Part shown: piece after piece, positions 1 to 9,375 of the stretch
Layout: every line of letters starts with the position of its first letter
How positions within the stretch are numbered: the first letter of the stretch is position 1
Source: UBA952 sp044361535
Lineage (GTDB): Bacteria > Bacteroidota > Bacteroidia > Flavobacteriales_D > Crocinitomicaceae
Assembly (NCBI GenBank): GCA_044361535.1
Contig: JBIKIQ010000001.1
Location: forward strand, 124,001-188,000
Direction of reading: 5' to 3'
DNA: 64,000 nucleotides
Translations under genes and position numbers: made by a program
Notes under the pieces: generated by a model
What the model was told of the DNA's origin: nothing
Seen by the model: the letters and a program-made list of their open reading frames with translations, nothing else
The model's database searches: none

Positions 1-214
1 ATGATTGGATGATTCCTGAATTTTCAATTAACACGACTTTATTATCATTTACTAGCCATATATCATTAGTGTATTGATTAATTACAAATTGACCCCAAGG
101 TTTAGTATTGTAAAAATTAGAATAAGGTAAAGATTGCCAAGTCTGCCCAAATCCGACCGATCCAAGAATTTGAACTACCGAAAAAAGCAAATATGTTAAT
201 CCAGTTTTACCCAT
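1..214 (-). CDS. Exported protein, N-terminal fragment (runs off window)
   Basis: This reading frame opens with ATG at 214 on the minus strand and stays open for 71 codons to the window edge. It begins MGKTGLTYLLFSVVQILG and continues to an FGQTW cleavage-like site, a typical Sec signal peptide. The visible mature part (TNDIWLVNDNKVVLIENSG) resembles a beta-propeller blade of secreted Bacteroidota proteins, but too little is present to name it. The start overlaps the 3' end of the upstream T9SS-cargo gene by 19 nt, which suggests co-transcription. Confidence 0.6.
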   Translation of the reverse strand, partial: MGKTGLTYLLFSVVQILGSVGFGQTWQSLPYSNFYNTKPWGQFVINQYTNDIWLVNDNKVVLIENSGIIQS

Positions 215-1803
215 TTGGATTGAAATTTACGGATTTTATCTTGATAACGTATGAAATAGATACCTGAATGTAAATCTTTTATATTCAAATTAACTGAAGT
301 TTGATGTACAACTGATTCCTTTCGAACCACATTTCCAGCTAAATCCACAATTTCTAGATTTCCATTCAATTCTCCTGAAGGAGCACTAAACTCCAAATAT
401 TCGCTTGCCGGATTGGGAAAAAGAATAAAACTATTTTCTTCAACAAAAGCTTCGTCAATTCCTAAAAATGCATCTTGACATTGGTCTTCCAAATTCGCTT
501 GAATCGCATTCAAATAAAAAGGAACGCGATTGAGCAGAGCGGAAGCATTTTCTCGGTGATTACCTCCAGAACGCTCGTAAACAATCGCATACGAATTTGA
601 AACAGATTGTCCCGGAGCTAAAGTGTAACTTGGCGACATCATTAAACCTCGGCAATCACCTGATGGAAAACTTGTTGCTGTTGCAGTCCAATCGGTTGGA
701 ACTGTTGGATCTCCGGAAAATACATAATTGGTAGGATAACCATTCGGATGCAAAAAAGACGTTCCATCTGTCTTCAAGCCATTGAACATGTTCCAATACT
801 GTTGCTTTCGCTGGGAAGGAGTTCCATTTACGATTCCAGGTTTCTGAAAGGATGCCATGGGTTGATCAAGCGAAATGATGCCTAAAGCAGGCGGGTTTAA
901 TTCATACCCATTTTCGTCAAAATTATCCGCATTGTAGAAAAACATCGTGTTTTTTGAAGAATCACAACCAAAATAGTCATCTGCATAATATCCGAGATCA
1001 GCATCAACCAAGAGTCCCATCTTGAACAAATAGTAATTCACTAACCCTCGATTGTAAACCGTTACATCTACAAAGGTTGCGTCGTTAATTTCATCGGCTG
1101 TATTGTACTGGTAAATCATCGTATGCACTTCAATTCCCATAGAATCTTGTGTATTTGAATATGTGTGAGAACCTGCTGCATCGTTTTGAATCATATACGT
1201 GGCACAACATCCTTTTATTAACGGATAATCGCCATCATCTGGGTTGTACTGACCATCTGAATTGAAATCGTAAAAAGGAGCAAGCCAATAACTTTCTCCG
1301 ACGCTTACATTACCATGCGCCGGCCAATCGTAGATCACATTAAGCGCTTCTGGATTTGGAGCAGTAACGGTATCGCAACCAGATGTCAATTGTCCATTGT
1401 TACAAAGCCACCAAAGTCTAAATTGGTCTATGTCGCCTTTACAGATTTTCCAAACTCTGTTTTTCCAACGATTGATATATGCGCTGTCGGCATAATCTGT
1501 TGAAATTGGTCCGGAAAAAATATCCGTTGGATTATTTGGATACCCACCAGAGGTAATGTAGATAGAATCATTTACGTCTTTGGCTCCAAAAACAAATTGT
1601 GCCCCAAAAATTGACGTAAAACCTGAACCTTTTGGTATTTCGTAACCGGCTAATCCGGCATTAAAATTATTGAAAAATGTGCCGCTCGACGAAATGTTTG
1701 CAGAGACATTATTGTGATCGAGAATTACTTGGGCTTTCAATCCAAAATATTGAAAAACAACAAGCATTAAAGTAATAGCTTTGACGAAGAAAATAATTTT
1801 CAT
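196..1803 (-). CDS. T9SS type A sorting domain secreted protein
   Basis: A 535-aa exported protein with an N-terminal signal peptide (hydrophobic run to about residue 24, ending LKAQ). The last ~80 residues form a type A T9SS C-terminal domain: FILFPNPASEYLEF, then VDLAGNVVRKE, then LNIKDLHSGIYFIRY. In this family the tail directs passage through the type IX secretion system and is removed at the cell surface. The body contains a Ca-binding-like D-rich turn (DFNSDGQYNPDDGDYP) and no enzyme motif I recognise. It may be an adhesin or other surface protein. The translation stops 18 nt inside the next gene. Confidence 0.88.
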   Translation of the reverse strand: MKIIFFVKAITLMLVVFQYFGLKAQVILDHNNVSANISSSGTFFNNFNAGLAGYEIPKGSGFTSIFGAQFVFGAKDVNDSIYITSGGYPNNPTDIFSGPISTDYADSAYINRWKNRVWKICKGDIDQFRLWWLCNNGQLTSGCDTVTAPNPEALNVIYDWPAHGNVSVGESYWLAPFYDFNSDGQYNPDDGDYPLIKGCCATYMIQNDAAGSHTYSNTQDSMGIEVHTMIYQYNTADEINDATFVDVTVYNRGLVNYYLFKMGLLVDADLGYYADDYFGCDSSKNTMFFYNADNFDENGYELNPPALGIISLDQPMASFQKPGIVNGTPSQRKQQYWNMFNGLKTDGTSFLHPNGYPTNYVFSGDPTVPTDWTATATSFPSGDCRGLMMSPSYTLAPGQSVSNSYAIVYERSGGNHRENASALLNRVPFYLNAIQANLEDQCQDAFLGIDEAFVEENSFILFPNPASEYLEFSAPSGELNGNLEIVDLAGNVVRKESVVHQTSVNLNIKDLHSGIYFIRYQDKIRKFQSKWVKLD

Positions 1804-1964
1804 TGTTTAATTTTTTAATAAAAAACGTAAAAAACTGCCATAGATAGGGGGTGATTTACTGGGAAATAAGCATTGAAAAATTAAAAAATGATTCAACCAA
1901 AATGTGAAGTTAAAGATTGACCTATTTTCGAATTACTTACCTTTACTGAATTAGTTTGCTTAAA

Positions 1965-2306
1965 ATGCTTTTAAAATCAATCCGGTATAGTTTTGCTTTA
2001 TTATTTGATGTAGCAGTACTTCTTGTAACCTATGATCTTTTAATAGATCTAAAATATGGATTTGGTATTTTTTTACTTTTTGGATTTTTTGTTCCGTTTC
2101 GAATGATTTTAATTTTAACAGCTCCCCAAATTTCTAGGAATAGGAAAATGCTATTTTTAGCAACTTCGTTTGTGACGCTATTGTTGTCGATATATTGGTC
2201 TCGAAACAATCTGGATTGGCTACTTTGGTTGATATGTGGATTAGCTACAATTGATGTTTTTGTTGATTCAAAATTACTTTCAAGTCAATGGAAATCTTTG
2301 AACTAG
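1965..2306 (+). CDS. Small integral membrane protein, unknown
   Basis: About 113 aa with four predicted hydrophobic segments and charged loops (QISRNRK, WSRNNLD). I chose ATG 1965; an in-frame TTG lies three codons upstream. No family is recognised. It is divergent from the T9SS-cargo gene, with a 161-bp AT-rich gap between them, and it is the first gene of the plus-strand block of small envelope proteins. Confidence 0.6.
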   Translation: MLLKSIRYSFALLFDVAVLLVTYDLLIDLKYGFGIFLLFGFFVPFRMILILTAPQISRNRKMLFLATSFVTLLLSIYWSRNNLDWLLWLICGLATIDVFVDSKLLSSQWKSLN

Positions 2307-2397
2307 CTTAAATTCAGGGTTTACCCCTAAAAACAATATAGTGATAAGACATCAATTTGAATTGTTTGAAAATCGAAATCACATCAAATAATAAAAT

Positions 2398-2829
2398 ATG
2401 AAAACCCTTTTAAAAGCTGCCATTTTAAGTTTCCTTTTTATAATTTGCTTTCAAAGTATTGGATATTGTGATACTATAACCCATTGGCAAGTATATCATA
2501 ATAATCGTTTGCTAGCTAAATTCAATATAATGAATGTAAAAAATGAAATAGTCTTCAAGAAGCAGAATTTAAAAAAAGGAGATTCGATTACAGTCAATTA
2601 TTTTAGAGATACTCCTTGTTTTGACTGTTTATCGTTTTTAAGTGTAGAAGATGGAAAACACCATGTAGGAACATACTGGAAGGGCAACGGGACATTCACA
2701 CCAAAAACATTCCCATTGGACAAATTAATGGAATCTGGAAAGGGCTATTTTGAAATTTATTATCATGATGGGGAGATTAAATCTAGAACTCAACGACAAT
2801 TACTTTTTAGAATAAAAATTGAATACTAA
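2398..2829 (+). CDS. Secreted hypothetical protein
   Basis: A 143-aa protein with a clear signal peptide (MKTLLKAAILSFLFIICF...GYC). The mature part is beta-rich, with LKKGDSITVNYFRDTPCFDC and a C-terminal FRIKIEY strand. The layout of short strands around a 'KGDSITV' element recalls the lipoprotein at 50317-50724 in the cassette array (VNGKLV...LKVGDTIMFY), so both may belong to one loose family; that is inference. The next frame begins before this stop, but its likely real start is 107 nt downstream. Confidence 0.65.
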   Translation: MKTLLKAAILSFLFIICFQSIGYCDTITHWQVYHNNRLLAKFNIMNVKNEIVFKKQNLKKGDSITVNYFRDTPCFDCLSFLSVEDGKHHVGTYWKGNGTFTPKTFPLDKLMESGKGYFEIYYHDGEIKSRTQRQLLFRIKIEY

Positions 2830-2935
2830 TGCAAAAATTAACAAGGCAATCCAGAAAACAGTAAACGAACTAGCAATCCAAGATTTTTGTGGCAAAAAAA
2901 AGTTCTGCGTTATAAAATCATTATTTTTACTCCAT

Positions 2936-3571
2936 ATGTGGCTGTGGAATTATATACATACACGAAAGAGAATTATTACCTTAATTGCTCTTCTTATTTT
3001 AGTTTTACAAGGATGTGATTCAAAAGAAGAATTCAAAAAACATATACCGAATAAAGATGCTGTAATGCTTTATAAAGAAGCAGTGAAAATGGCCATGTTG
3101 GAAAATGAATACAGTGAAAAAGTAGATAGCGCCATAACCATTTTAGAGAGAGCAATAAGTATCGATTCACTTTATATCGAACCTCATTTTGGAATAATTA
3201 GGTTTGCCAGACTTGATAAAGACAAAACTCGAGCATTTAATTTTTGCCATAGAGCTCAGAGGATTTATAAAAATTACCCGGAGTTCTTCATGATTGAAGG
3301 TATGATTCGTGAATCAAATAATGAGGGCCAAAAAGCCAAATCACTGTATAGAAAAGCACTATATATCTACGAGAACGACCTTAGGGATAAAATCACAGAG
3401 AACCCAGATTTAGCATTGAATTACATTGTATGCTTATATCTTAACAATCAAAAACTGGAGGCAAAAAATAAGCTAGAAGAAATTAAAACAAAGAATAAAA
3501 CAAACAATACATACAATAAATTAACCATTGAAATCCTAATGGAAGGCTATCAAGAAATAAGAAAAAGATGA
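2936..3571 (+). CDS. TPR-like lipoprotein
   Basis: From ATG 2936 the protein is 211 aa and opens with a basic stretch, a hydrophobic core and a lipobox ending LVLQGC, predicting a lipoprotein. The frame is open further upstream, but that part is not signal-like. The rest is helical and resembles degenerate TPR units (AITILERAISIDSLYIEP, KAKSLYRKALYIYENDL). TPR proteins usually serve as protein-binding scaffolds. The partner is unknown. The gene ends four bases before the attC-like repeat at 3575. Confidence 0.68.
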   Translation: MWLWNYIHTRKRIITLIALLILVLQGCDSKEEFKKHIPNKDAVMLYKEAVKMAMLENEYSEKVDSAITILERAISIDSLYIEPHFGIIRFARLDKDKTRAFNFCHRAQRIYKNYPEFFMIEGMIRESNNEGQKAKSLYRKALYIYENDLRDKITENPDLALNYIVCLYLNNQKLEAKNKLEEIKTKNKTNNTYNKLTIEILMEGYQEIRKR

Positions 3572-3574
3572 CTC

Positions 3575-3728
3575 TAATAGTACCACAATCGCCAACCCTC
3601 CAATCTCACTTCGACCGACGAAGTCAGCAGCGCAGCTAAACAACAATTTATTAGTAAGAAAATATTTTTAACTTCGAAATATTAATTTATTTTGAAAGTT
3701 GGGCCGCTCGCCAAACAGTAAACCATTA
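3575..3728 (+). repeat. attC-like repeat, inverted relative to the main array
   Basis: Read on the minus strand this 154-bp element starts TAATGGTTTACTGTTTGGCG, then GAGCGGCCC, then a TTTCGAAGTTAAAAATATTT core, and ends GGGTTGGCG...CTATTAG. It is the same repeat as those at 49125 and 49726 but in the opposite direction. Genes here are on the plus strand, so its polarity relative to the genes matches the array. Confidence 0.6.
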
Positions 3729-3744
3729 ACGGCAATCGAATTCC

Positions 3745-4170
3745 ATGCGAAATCTGACACACGTATTAAACAAGGATAAAAACCAAAGAATTATCAATGG
3801 AATAATTTTTCTATTCCTTCTTGTTTGGATTATTGCCAAATTAAGGTATGTCTATTATGCAAGTGGTATAATGGTGCACTATAAGTATGACCTGCTTAAG
3901 TTGATTGCGTTAATATATTTGGCTCAAACAATCTTAAACAAAACCTGGCTTAATTCCATAACAATATGTATTTATTTGATATTGACGGGATACGTCATGT
4001 TCACTTATATGTATTTCTATATTGACGAGAATGATTTTTACTGGCAAAAAGAATATGGTGTTTTAATAAAATCATGTGGGACTTTTGTCAAATTGTCAAT
4101 ACTATTGATTATTCTTTGGTTTACGATAAAACTTAGGCCAATCAAAAATAATGTCCTAATTTCAAAGTAA
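3745..4170 (+). CDS. Four-helix membrane protein, unknown
   Basis: A 141-aa protein with about four hydrophobic segments and a short charged N-terminus (MRNLTHVLNKDKNQR). No motif is recognised. It starts 16 bp after the attC-like repeat at 3575-3728, the position expected of a cassette gene reading away from its recombination site. ATG 3745 is the only good start. Confidence 0.6.
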   Translation: MRNLTHVLNKDKNQRIINGIIFLFLLVWIIAKLRYVYYASGIMVHYKYDLLKLIALIYLAQTILNKTWLNSITICIYLILTGYVMFTYMYFYIDENDFYWQKEYGVLIKSCGTFVKLSILLIILWFTIKLRPIKNNVLISK

Positions 4171-4526
4171 AAAAGGTTTTTAGAAGTTCGGCAAAACAAA
4201 TCGTATAATTATAGGAAGATAAAATAACAGTCTACTCTCAGACCGAGATGAATAGACAAGAACTTGATAGGATTAAATATTGTGTGGCTACTCGTAAAAA
4301 GCCGCATGATTGCATTAAGAAAGAATTTAAAATTGTGATAGAAATTTAAAGTAAATACAGCAAATGAAAGCCGTCAACTTTATTACTCGAATAAGTTTTT
4401 CAGCAGACAATACTGAAAATTATAGTTTATCAGTTGTTTTATGTTTTAACAACTTAATTCAAAACGATAAAAGAAGCTAATGGAAAAGCAATGAGTTTTT
4501 AACGCACCTTCTAAACCAACCCAAAT
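4171..4526. other. Intergenic region, 356 bp
   Basis: AT-rich, with no recognised promoter or RNA. One 33-codon plus-strand frame (4248-4349, starting MNRQELDRIKYC) is possible but has no supporting context. A CAGTTGTTTTATG/CAACTTAATT stretch near 4430-4460 shows weak dyad symmetry only. Confidence 0.3.
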
Positions 4527-5360
4527 ATGGAAAAACTCATAGATATCAAAAAACCTTGCCCTGAAAATTGGGAAACAATGAAAATTGGACTAAATTCCCG
4601 TTTTTGTGACAACTGCCATAAGAATGTTATTGACTTTACAAATAAAGACAGAAATGAGATTTTAGAATATCTATTCAACCATAGAAATGAAAAAGTCTGT
4701 GGTAGATTTTATCGTTCACAACTTGACTTTTCAAATACAGACTTTCTGGTTACCATTGAAGCATTAGCCAAACAACATAAAAACACAAATCTTTCTTTCT
4801 ATTTGTTGACGATCGGAACTCTACTTTTAACAAGTTGCGACAACAAACCCGTTGAAAAAACGATTACTAAATCTGAGACAAAAATAATTCCTTCGGATTC
4901 AACTGACACTCATGTTAAAGATAAACCGCAACAAGACACGATTGATAAAAGTGTAAAAACTCAACAAAAAACTCCACCAGATATTCCGGAAAGAGATCTA
5001 TTAGGCGAAGTTGCTTATCCAGATTACAATCAGTTACAAGTAGAACCCTACGTTTATGCGGATGTAATGCCTGAATTTAAAGGTGGAATCGGAAGTTTGA
5101 AAACTTTTATAAAACAGAATTTGGTATATCCCAAATGGGAAAGAGAAAATAACATTCAAGGAAAAGTGGTTGTTAGTTTTGTGGTGGACAAAAACGGCAA
5201 AATAAAAGATGTAAAAATTCTAAGTACAGTTCAAGGGGCTAAAAATTTTGATAAAGAGGTATTAAGACTGATAAACAGCATGCCTAATTGGATTCCGGGA
5301 CAACAAGATGGAAAAAAAGTGGACGTTCAATTCAACCTACCCATTGATTTTAAACTTTGA
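4527..5360 (+). CDS. TonB C-terminal domain protein with Cys-rich N-terminus
   Basis: A 277-aa protein in three parts. Residues 1-60 carry Cys 11, 27, 30 and 58 in the pattern CPENW...FCDNCHKNVIDF...VCGRF, seen at the start of many Bacteroidota TonB-like and carboxypeptidase-regulatory proteins and probably metal-binding. Residues ~89-104 form one hydrophobic segment followed by a Ser/Thr/Lys-rich linker. Residues ~195-277 form a TonB C-terminal fold (GKVVVSFVVDKNGKIKDV, then MPNWIPGQQDGKKV). TonB proteins pass proton-motive energy to outer-membrane receptors; with no ExbBD nearby the partner is unknown. Confidence 0.82.
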   Translation: MEKLIDIKKPCPENWETMKIGLNSRFCDNCHKNVIDFTNKDRNEILEYLFNHRNEKVCGRFYRSQLDFSNTDFLVTIEALAKQHKNTNLSFYLLTIGTLLLTSCDNKPVEKTITKSETKIIPSDSTDTHVKDKPQQDTIDKSVKTQQKTPPDIPERDLLGEVAYPDYNQLQVEPYVYADVMPEFKGGIGSLKTFIKQNLVYPKWERENNIQGKVVVSFVVDKNGKIKDVKILSTVQGAKNFDKEVLRLINSMPNWIPGQQDGKKVDVQFNLPIDFKL

Positions 5361-5441
5361 TAAATTTCAATGAATTTTCCGTTAAATAACTAATTTTATG
5401 GTGGTAGCTATTTACTGACTAACAAGGATTTATACCCATAA

Positions 5442-5987
5442 ATGATTACGCTAAAAAATATCCAAATTGAAAAAAGTATAGCGACTAAAAGATTGCAGTA
5501 TTCGAAAAATTGGACAGTTTATTTGGATCAAATACTCTTTGCTTTTGCTTTGTTGTTTGGTTTTTTAGCTTGTCCAATTTTAATCTACAAATTTGAGTTG
5601 GATCTAAGTAATACAAATGAACGCTTTATTAGATACATAGTATTGCCCATCCTGATAATTTACGCAGTTTACATGACCTTTCGTACGTTCACTCAATTCC
5701 GATTAAAGAAGATTATATCGAATCGGACAAGTGAACTTAATCGGCAGTTAATCTTAGATTTTGCAAAGAAAAAAGGTTATGAAGTTAGAAGAAAAAACAA
5801 CAATTGTATTATTCTCGATCAACCAAAAATGGTTGAGAAATATGCACGAACTGCCGTATTATTACTCCAGGATGAAGTGGTTTATTATACATTTCTTCAA
5901 GATAATTTTAGATTGAATACGCCAACATGTATTTCTCATTTGTTCTTTGCAAGGGAGTTAAAAAAATGGATAAAGAAAGAGGGGTGA
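5442..5987 (+). CDS. Membrane-anchored hypothetical protein
   Basis: A 181-aa protein with two hydrophobic helices (about residues 27-47 and 64-80), followed by a soluble C-terminal region (RTSELNRQLILDFAKKKGYEVRR). The C-terminal part has alternating strands and helices and could be a small cytoplasmic domain. No family is recognised. It is separated by ~80 bp from its neighbours and has no attC-like repeat. Confidence 0.58.
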   Translation: MITLKNIQIEKSIATKRLQYSKNWTVYLDQILFAFALLFGFLACPILIYKFELDLSNTNERFIRYIVLPILIIYAVYMTFRTFTQFRLKKIISNRTSELNRQLILDFAKKKGYEVRRKNNNCIILDQPKMVEKYARTAVLLLQDEVVYYTFLQDNFRLNTPTCISHLFFARELKKWIKKEG

Positions 5988-6068
5988 TCAGAAATCACAT
6001 TCAACGTAGGAAATGAATTAGTGAGTTAAATTAAATCGTAAATTAGTAACTCTAATAATCAATTGAAA

Positions 6069-6584
6069 ATGAATGCACTTTTTCATACCACAACTGCCAT
6101 TAGCGTTGCCGTTCTGTTGACTGATACAACGAGAATAGAGCAAACAACTACTTCAAAAAATGTAATTAGGACGAGTGTTTTCGCATTTTTTGTTGGAATA
6201 ATTTCGCACGGAGCATTGGATTACATTCCCCATTGTTATCCGATCAACTCCAAACTGGACGCAATTGCAAGTCTCATTCTAATTCTTACAACTATTTGGT
6301 TTACAAACAAAAAGTATCGCTTAATCATCGGACTTTCATTTTTAGGGTGCATTTTTCCGGATTTAGTAGATTTATCACCCGGAATAATTAACAAACTGAC
6401 AGGATTTAATTTACCTATAAACGACAAGCTTTTTCCTTGGCATTTTCACGAATATTCCGGTTCCATTTATAACGGAGAATGTGACAATTCAACCCTTAAT
6501 CACAGCCTAATTATTCTTACTTGCTCAATCATTTGTTGGGCGCGGCGATCAGATTTACAAAAAATATTTAAAAGAGATTTATAA
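6069..6584 (+). CDS. Membrane protein resembling YdjM-type metal-dependent hydrolases
   Basis: About 171 aa, from ATG 6069 (a TTG two codons upstream is also in frame). Hydrophobic helices alternate with conserved-looking acidic and His motifs: HGALDYIPH, CIFPDLVDL and PWHFHEYSGS. This layout resembles the membrane-bound 'predicted hydrolase' group (YdjM/DUF457-like), whose activity is unproven. The naming is tentative. It lies in a run of small membrane proteins with no shared pathway visible. Confidence 0.5.
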   Translation: MNALFHTTTAISVAVLLTDTTRIEQTTTSKNVIRTSVFAFFVGIISHGALDYIPHCYPINSKLDAIASLILILTTIWFTNKKYRLIIGLSFLGCIFPDLVDLSPGIINKLTGFNLPINDKLFPWHFHEYSGSIYNGECDNSTLNHSLIILTCSIICWARRSDLQKIFKRDL

Positions 6585-6649
6585 GAATTTTGTTAGCAAG
6601 AAAGTACTAGTTAACTTCTGAATGAAAGAACTTATAAAATACGAAAAAC

Positions 6650-7108
6650 ATGAGATTATTTCTAATTCATATAATTGTTAAGGACCTTTCATTTATGCTA
6701 TTTTATTTTGTATTGATGAGGTACAATTTAACCAATGAAACGCATCTTACGGAGGTGATGGGTGATTTTCCCGGTGCAACTGAAATGACGTGGGAAGTCA
6801 TTATTTCTGCCTCCTTGTTTTATAATATAATTCCACTAGTGGTTAGTATAATTCTCTATTATCCAATTGTTTATGTTGTGAGAAAATTAGTTAAGCAAAC
6901 TAATTTGTTCTCGTTAATTACAACTGCATTTTTTCTAACGATAACAACTCCCATACTTTATGTGGCTTTTGCTATCTATAAACCCTTTGACAATCAAGTT
7001 AATCTGGCAGAAAGTATTTCTTGGACTTTGTGTTTTGCATGTTCAATCAGTTTATATATAATATTGAACAAAGGCACAATCAATTCCAATAAACTAACTC
7101 AAATTTAA
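6650..7108 (+). CDS. Four-helix membrane protein, unknown
   Basis: A 152-aa protein with an N-terminal hydrophobic segment, a short exposed loop rich in acidic residues (NETHLTEVMGDFPGATEMTW) and three further helices. No catalytic motif is recognised. It may be a small envelope protein. ATG 6650 is used. Confidence 0.55.
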   Translation: MRLFLIHIIVKDLSFMLFYFVLMRYNLTNETHLTEVMGDFPGATEMTWEVIISASLFYNIIPLVVSIILYYPIVYVVRKLVKQTNLFSLITTAFFLTITTPILYVAFAIYKPFDNQVNLAESISWTLCFACSISLYIILNKGTINSNKLTQI

Positions 7109-7170
7109 TGGATGACTTTAGTAAATTTGGAAAATAAGAAACAGTTGTAATTCCTTTAAGACTATTGATT

Positions 7171-7842
7171 ATGAAATCGTTAAAAATCCTTTTCTTTTTC
7201 TGCAGCTTAACCACAATCGGTATGGGACAAGGAGATTTGGTCTATTACAGTTGCTCTCCTCAATTCGACAGGGAAACGGGCAGGGATATCCATAATTCTA
7301 CCGATATTCCCGAATTTATTCAATACAAAATAGACTCGATACTAATCAAGAATTACAATTCGTTTCAACCTCATTTAACATTTAAAATTGGTAGATTGTA
7401 CGATAAAACCTTGTTCGATAAGCGATACAATAAATATTACATTGCTCCATTTATTGATGTTGTTTATTCCTTTCATATTCCCAACAAAGGAATGGATACA
7501 ACCGAGTATCATACGTATTGTGTATTGTTCTCTTATGACTCAATTGGAAATGTCATAAACCAAATAAATCTTCCTTCAAAAGAATGGGAAAATAGTGAAT
7601 TATTATCCAAAGATCAGGCATTGAAGAAGGTATCTAAATTATGGCAAAATGACAAGTGGAAGGTTAACACTAATCTTGCCTTTGATAAAAATCAATCTTG
7701 CTTCCTATGGTGTATGAGTAGGCAAATTAAAATACGTTCGGAATATTCAATAAGAGGAAGGATTCAAAGTATACTAATTAACGCGCACAACGGAAAATTA
7801 ATTCAAAACAAAAAATATTACCCCAAGGGCCGTTTTTTATGA
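7171..7842 (+). CDS. Secreted hypothetical protein
   Basis: About 223 aa from ATG 7171, with a short signal peptide (MKSLKILFFFCSLTTIGMGQ). The mature region holds Cys in YYSCSPQFD and a second half with CFLWCMSRQIKIRSEYSIRGR. The C-terminus (SILINAHNGKLIQNKKYYPKG) resembles PepSY-like or small beta-sandwich export proteins, but the match is too weak to assign. Confidence 0.58.
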   Translation: MKSLKILFFFCSLTTIGMGQGDLVYYSCSPQFDRETGRDIHNSTDIPEFIQYKIDSILIKNYNSFQPHLTFKIGRLYDKTLFDKRYNKYYIAPFIDVVYSFHIPNKGMDTTEYHTYCVLFSYDSIGNVINQINLPSKEWENSELLSKDQALKKVSKLWQNDKWKVNTNLAFDKNQSCFLWCMSRQIKIRSEYSIRGRIQSILINAHNGKLIQNKKYYPKGRFL

Positions 7843-7886
7843 TTAAAAACTTTGGGTAATACTATCAAAAAAAGGATACAAAAAAA

Positions 7887-8246
7887 TTGAAAGAAAAATT
7901 CCGAATCATCTCCATCGTATTCTATTTATTAATCATTTTAAAAGGTGGAATGATTGGACTTCCATTTTTCTTATGGCTTGTCTATACTATTTTTGATTTC
8001 GGGAATATCGATCAACTCTTTGCTTTATTCGCTTTCATGGGCGTTTGTATGCATCTCACGAAATGGAAAAACAAGAAACTGTTTACACTATTAAGTTTTG
8101 TACTGATGTTATCCCCATTGATAAGCAGGATGGTTCAGGTTCCTCTCGAAATGTTTAATTATCAGGCATTTCAAATTCCTTTTGCGATTTTCGTACTAGC
8201 CTATTTGATTTTTCTAGTGTTGAATTTCAGAGAGAAAAATCAATAG
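7887..8246 (+). CDS. Small membrane protein, TTG start
   Basis: A 119-aa protein with four hydrophobic stretches and short charged loops (KWKNKK). No ATG is available near the N-terminus; the first in-frame start codon is TTG 7887, so the 5' end is uncertain. No family is recognised. Confidence 0.5.
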   Translation: MKEKFRIISIVFYLLIILKGGMIGLPFFLWLVYTIFDFGNIDQLFALFAFMGVCMHLTKWKNKKLFTLLSFVLMLSPLISRMVQVPLEMFNYQAFQIPFAIFVLAYLIFLVLNFREKNQ

Positions 8247-8316
8247 GAAAAGAAAAAATAAATTGTAAATTCGTTTGAGCAAGATATTTACGCCTAACGA
8301 TCAAATTCAGAAGTAA

Positions 8317-8775
8317 TTGAGAAAACCTCTTTCCATATTTTTTTGTTTCAAATTAGTTATTCTATCAATTCTTTTCGTGAGTTGCCGTAGCATGGGCGAA
8401 AGATCCACAGACTTTTCTATGGTGCGTTATAAAAAGGTAGATAGATATTACCAATACGATGCGTTTCCTCTTTTGACGTACAAAGGAAATTACTACGTAC
8501 ATAAAGATAGTTCGGTGTATAAATCATCTGAATTGCGATACTTCGGTTCGTTTCATCCGGAAGGAATACTGGATTACTCAAAAGATGATTTGTCTAAGGG
8601 CCCATTATTTGTGGATCATTTAGGTCTAACACTTCACAAAGAAATACAACTACAAAACGATACGCTGATTGATGGTGATAAATCATGGAAATATGAGCAG
8701 GGTAGAGGAGGGGAGTATATTTGTCTGGACAGCAATTATTTATATTGGTTTCACGTAAAAGTGAAAAGAGATTAG
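8317..8775 (+). CDS. Putative lipoprotein, TTG start
   Basis: A 152-aa protein with an N-terminal hydrophobic stretch and lipobox-like LFVSCRS, predicting a lipid-anchored envelope protein. The mature part is rich in Tyr and Asp (YYQYDAFPLLTYKGNYYVHKD) and ends YLYWFHVKVKRD. The start is TTG 8317 because no ATG precedes the lipobox. Function is unknown. It is the last plus-strand gene of this block and converges on the GNAT toxin gene. Confidence 0.55.
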   Translation: MRKPLSIFFCFKLVILSILFVSCRSMGERSTDFSMVRYKKVDRYYQYDAFPLLTYKGNYYVHKDSSVYKSSELRYFGSFHPEGILDYSKDDLSKGPLFVDHLGLTLHKEIQLQNDTLIDGDKSWKYEQGRGGEYICLDSNYLYWFHVKVKRD

Positions 8776-8856
8776 TAAGCGTTTTTGAAAGACATGAAAA
8801 AGTATCGATTTTCCTTCTTCTTAAGAAATAATTAAAACGATCTCGCACAAGGATAC

Positions 8857-9366
8857 TTAATGAAATAATTGATCGATCGTTTTCATGGCTATAAATAATT
8901 TGCCACTATCGGGAAGTTTTTTAAACCCATAAGCAACGTAAAACATTTCTGCTTCTTCATCAATGGGATCAACTACTACTGCAAACGAACCAAGTTCCTT
9001 AGAGGCTAAATAACTACGGTAGAGGGCATTAATCAACAATTTTTCTCCATGACCTTTGCCTTTTACTGATTTATCACGAGCGAGTCTTCCTATAAGAGTA
9101 GCAGGGATTGTATCGTACGATTTTGGGAATTTATTTTGTAATTCAGCCGGAATTAAACTTCTGGAAATACTGGTATTAGATAAGGTGTAATATCCTTTAA
9201 CTTTTTCCTGTTCGTCCTCTTTTTCGGTTAATACGAAACAAATAGAAAGTCTTTTTTTAACATCCTGGTTAGCTTGCTTCTTCAAATATTCATCCAAGGC
9301 AACTTTGCCACAGTCAAAATCATCCCTGTGATGAGAAGCATTCAGACTAACTGTTTGTAATTCCAT
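8857..9366 (-). CDS. GNAT-family toxin of a DUF1778/GNAT module (TacT-like)
   Basis: A 169-aa GNAT acetyltransferase. The N-terminal start, the ICFVLTEKEDEQEKVKGYYTLSN strand pair, the acetyl-CoA-binding segment VKGKGHGEKLL (consensus R/Q-x-x-G-x-G) and the catalytic-type FYVAYGFKKL are all in order and of normal length. In the family these enzymes acetylate aminoacyl-tRNA and halt translation. It follows the DUF1778 gene by 9 bp on the same strand, the standard antitoxin-toxin order. Full length with no lesion seen. Confidence 0.88.
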   Translation of the reverse strand: MELQTVSLNASHHRDDFDCGKVALDEYLKKQANQDVKKRLSICFVLTEKEDEQEKVKGYYTLSNTSISRSLIPAELQNKFPKSYDTIPATLIGRLARDKSVKGKGHGEKLLINALYRSYLASKELGSFAVVVDPIDEEAEMFYVAYGFKKLPDSGKLFIAMKTIDQLFH

Positions 9367-9375
9367 GCTGCTGAG

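Noticed and set aside
1315..1503. 62-aa plus-strand frame inside the T9SS-cargo gene
   Set aside because: Antisense shadow of a long, convincing protein; the same applies to most short frames opposite real genes.
4248..4349. 33-codon frame in the 4.2-kb gap
   Set aside because: Too short, no upstream signal and no relation to its neighbours.
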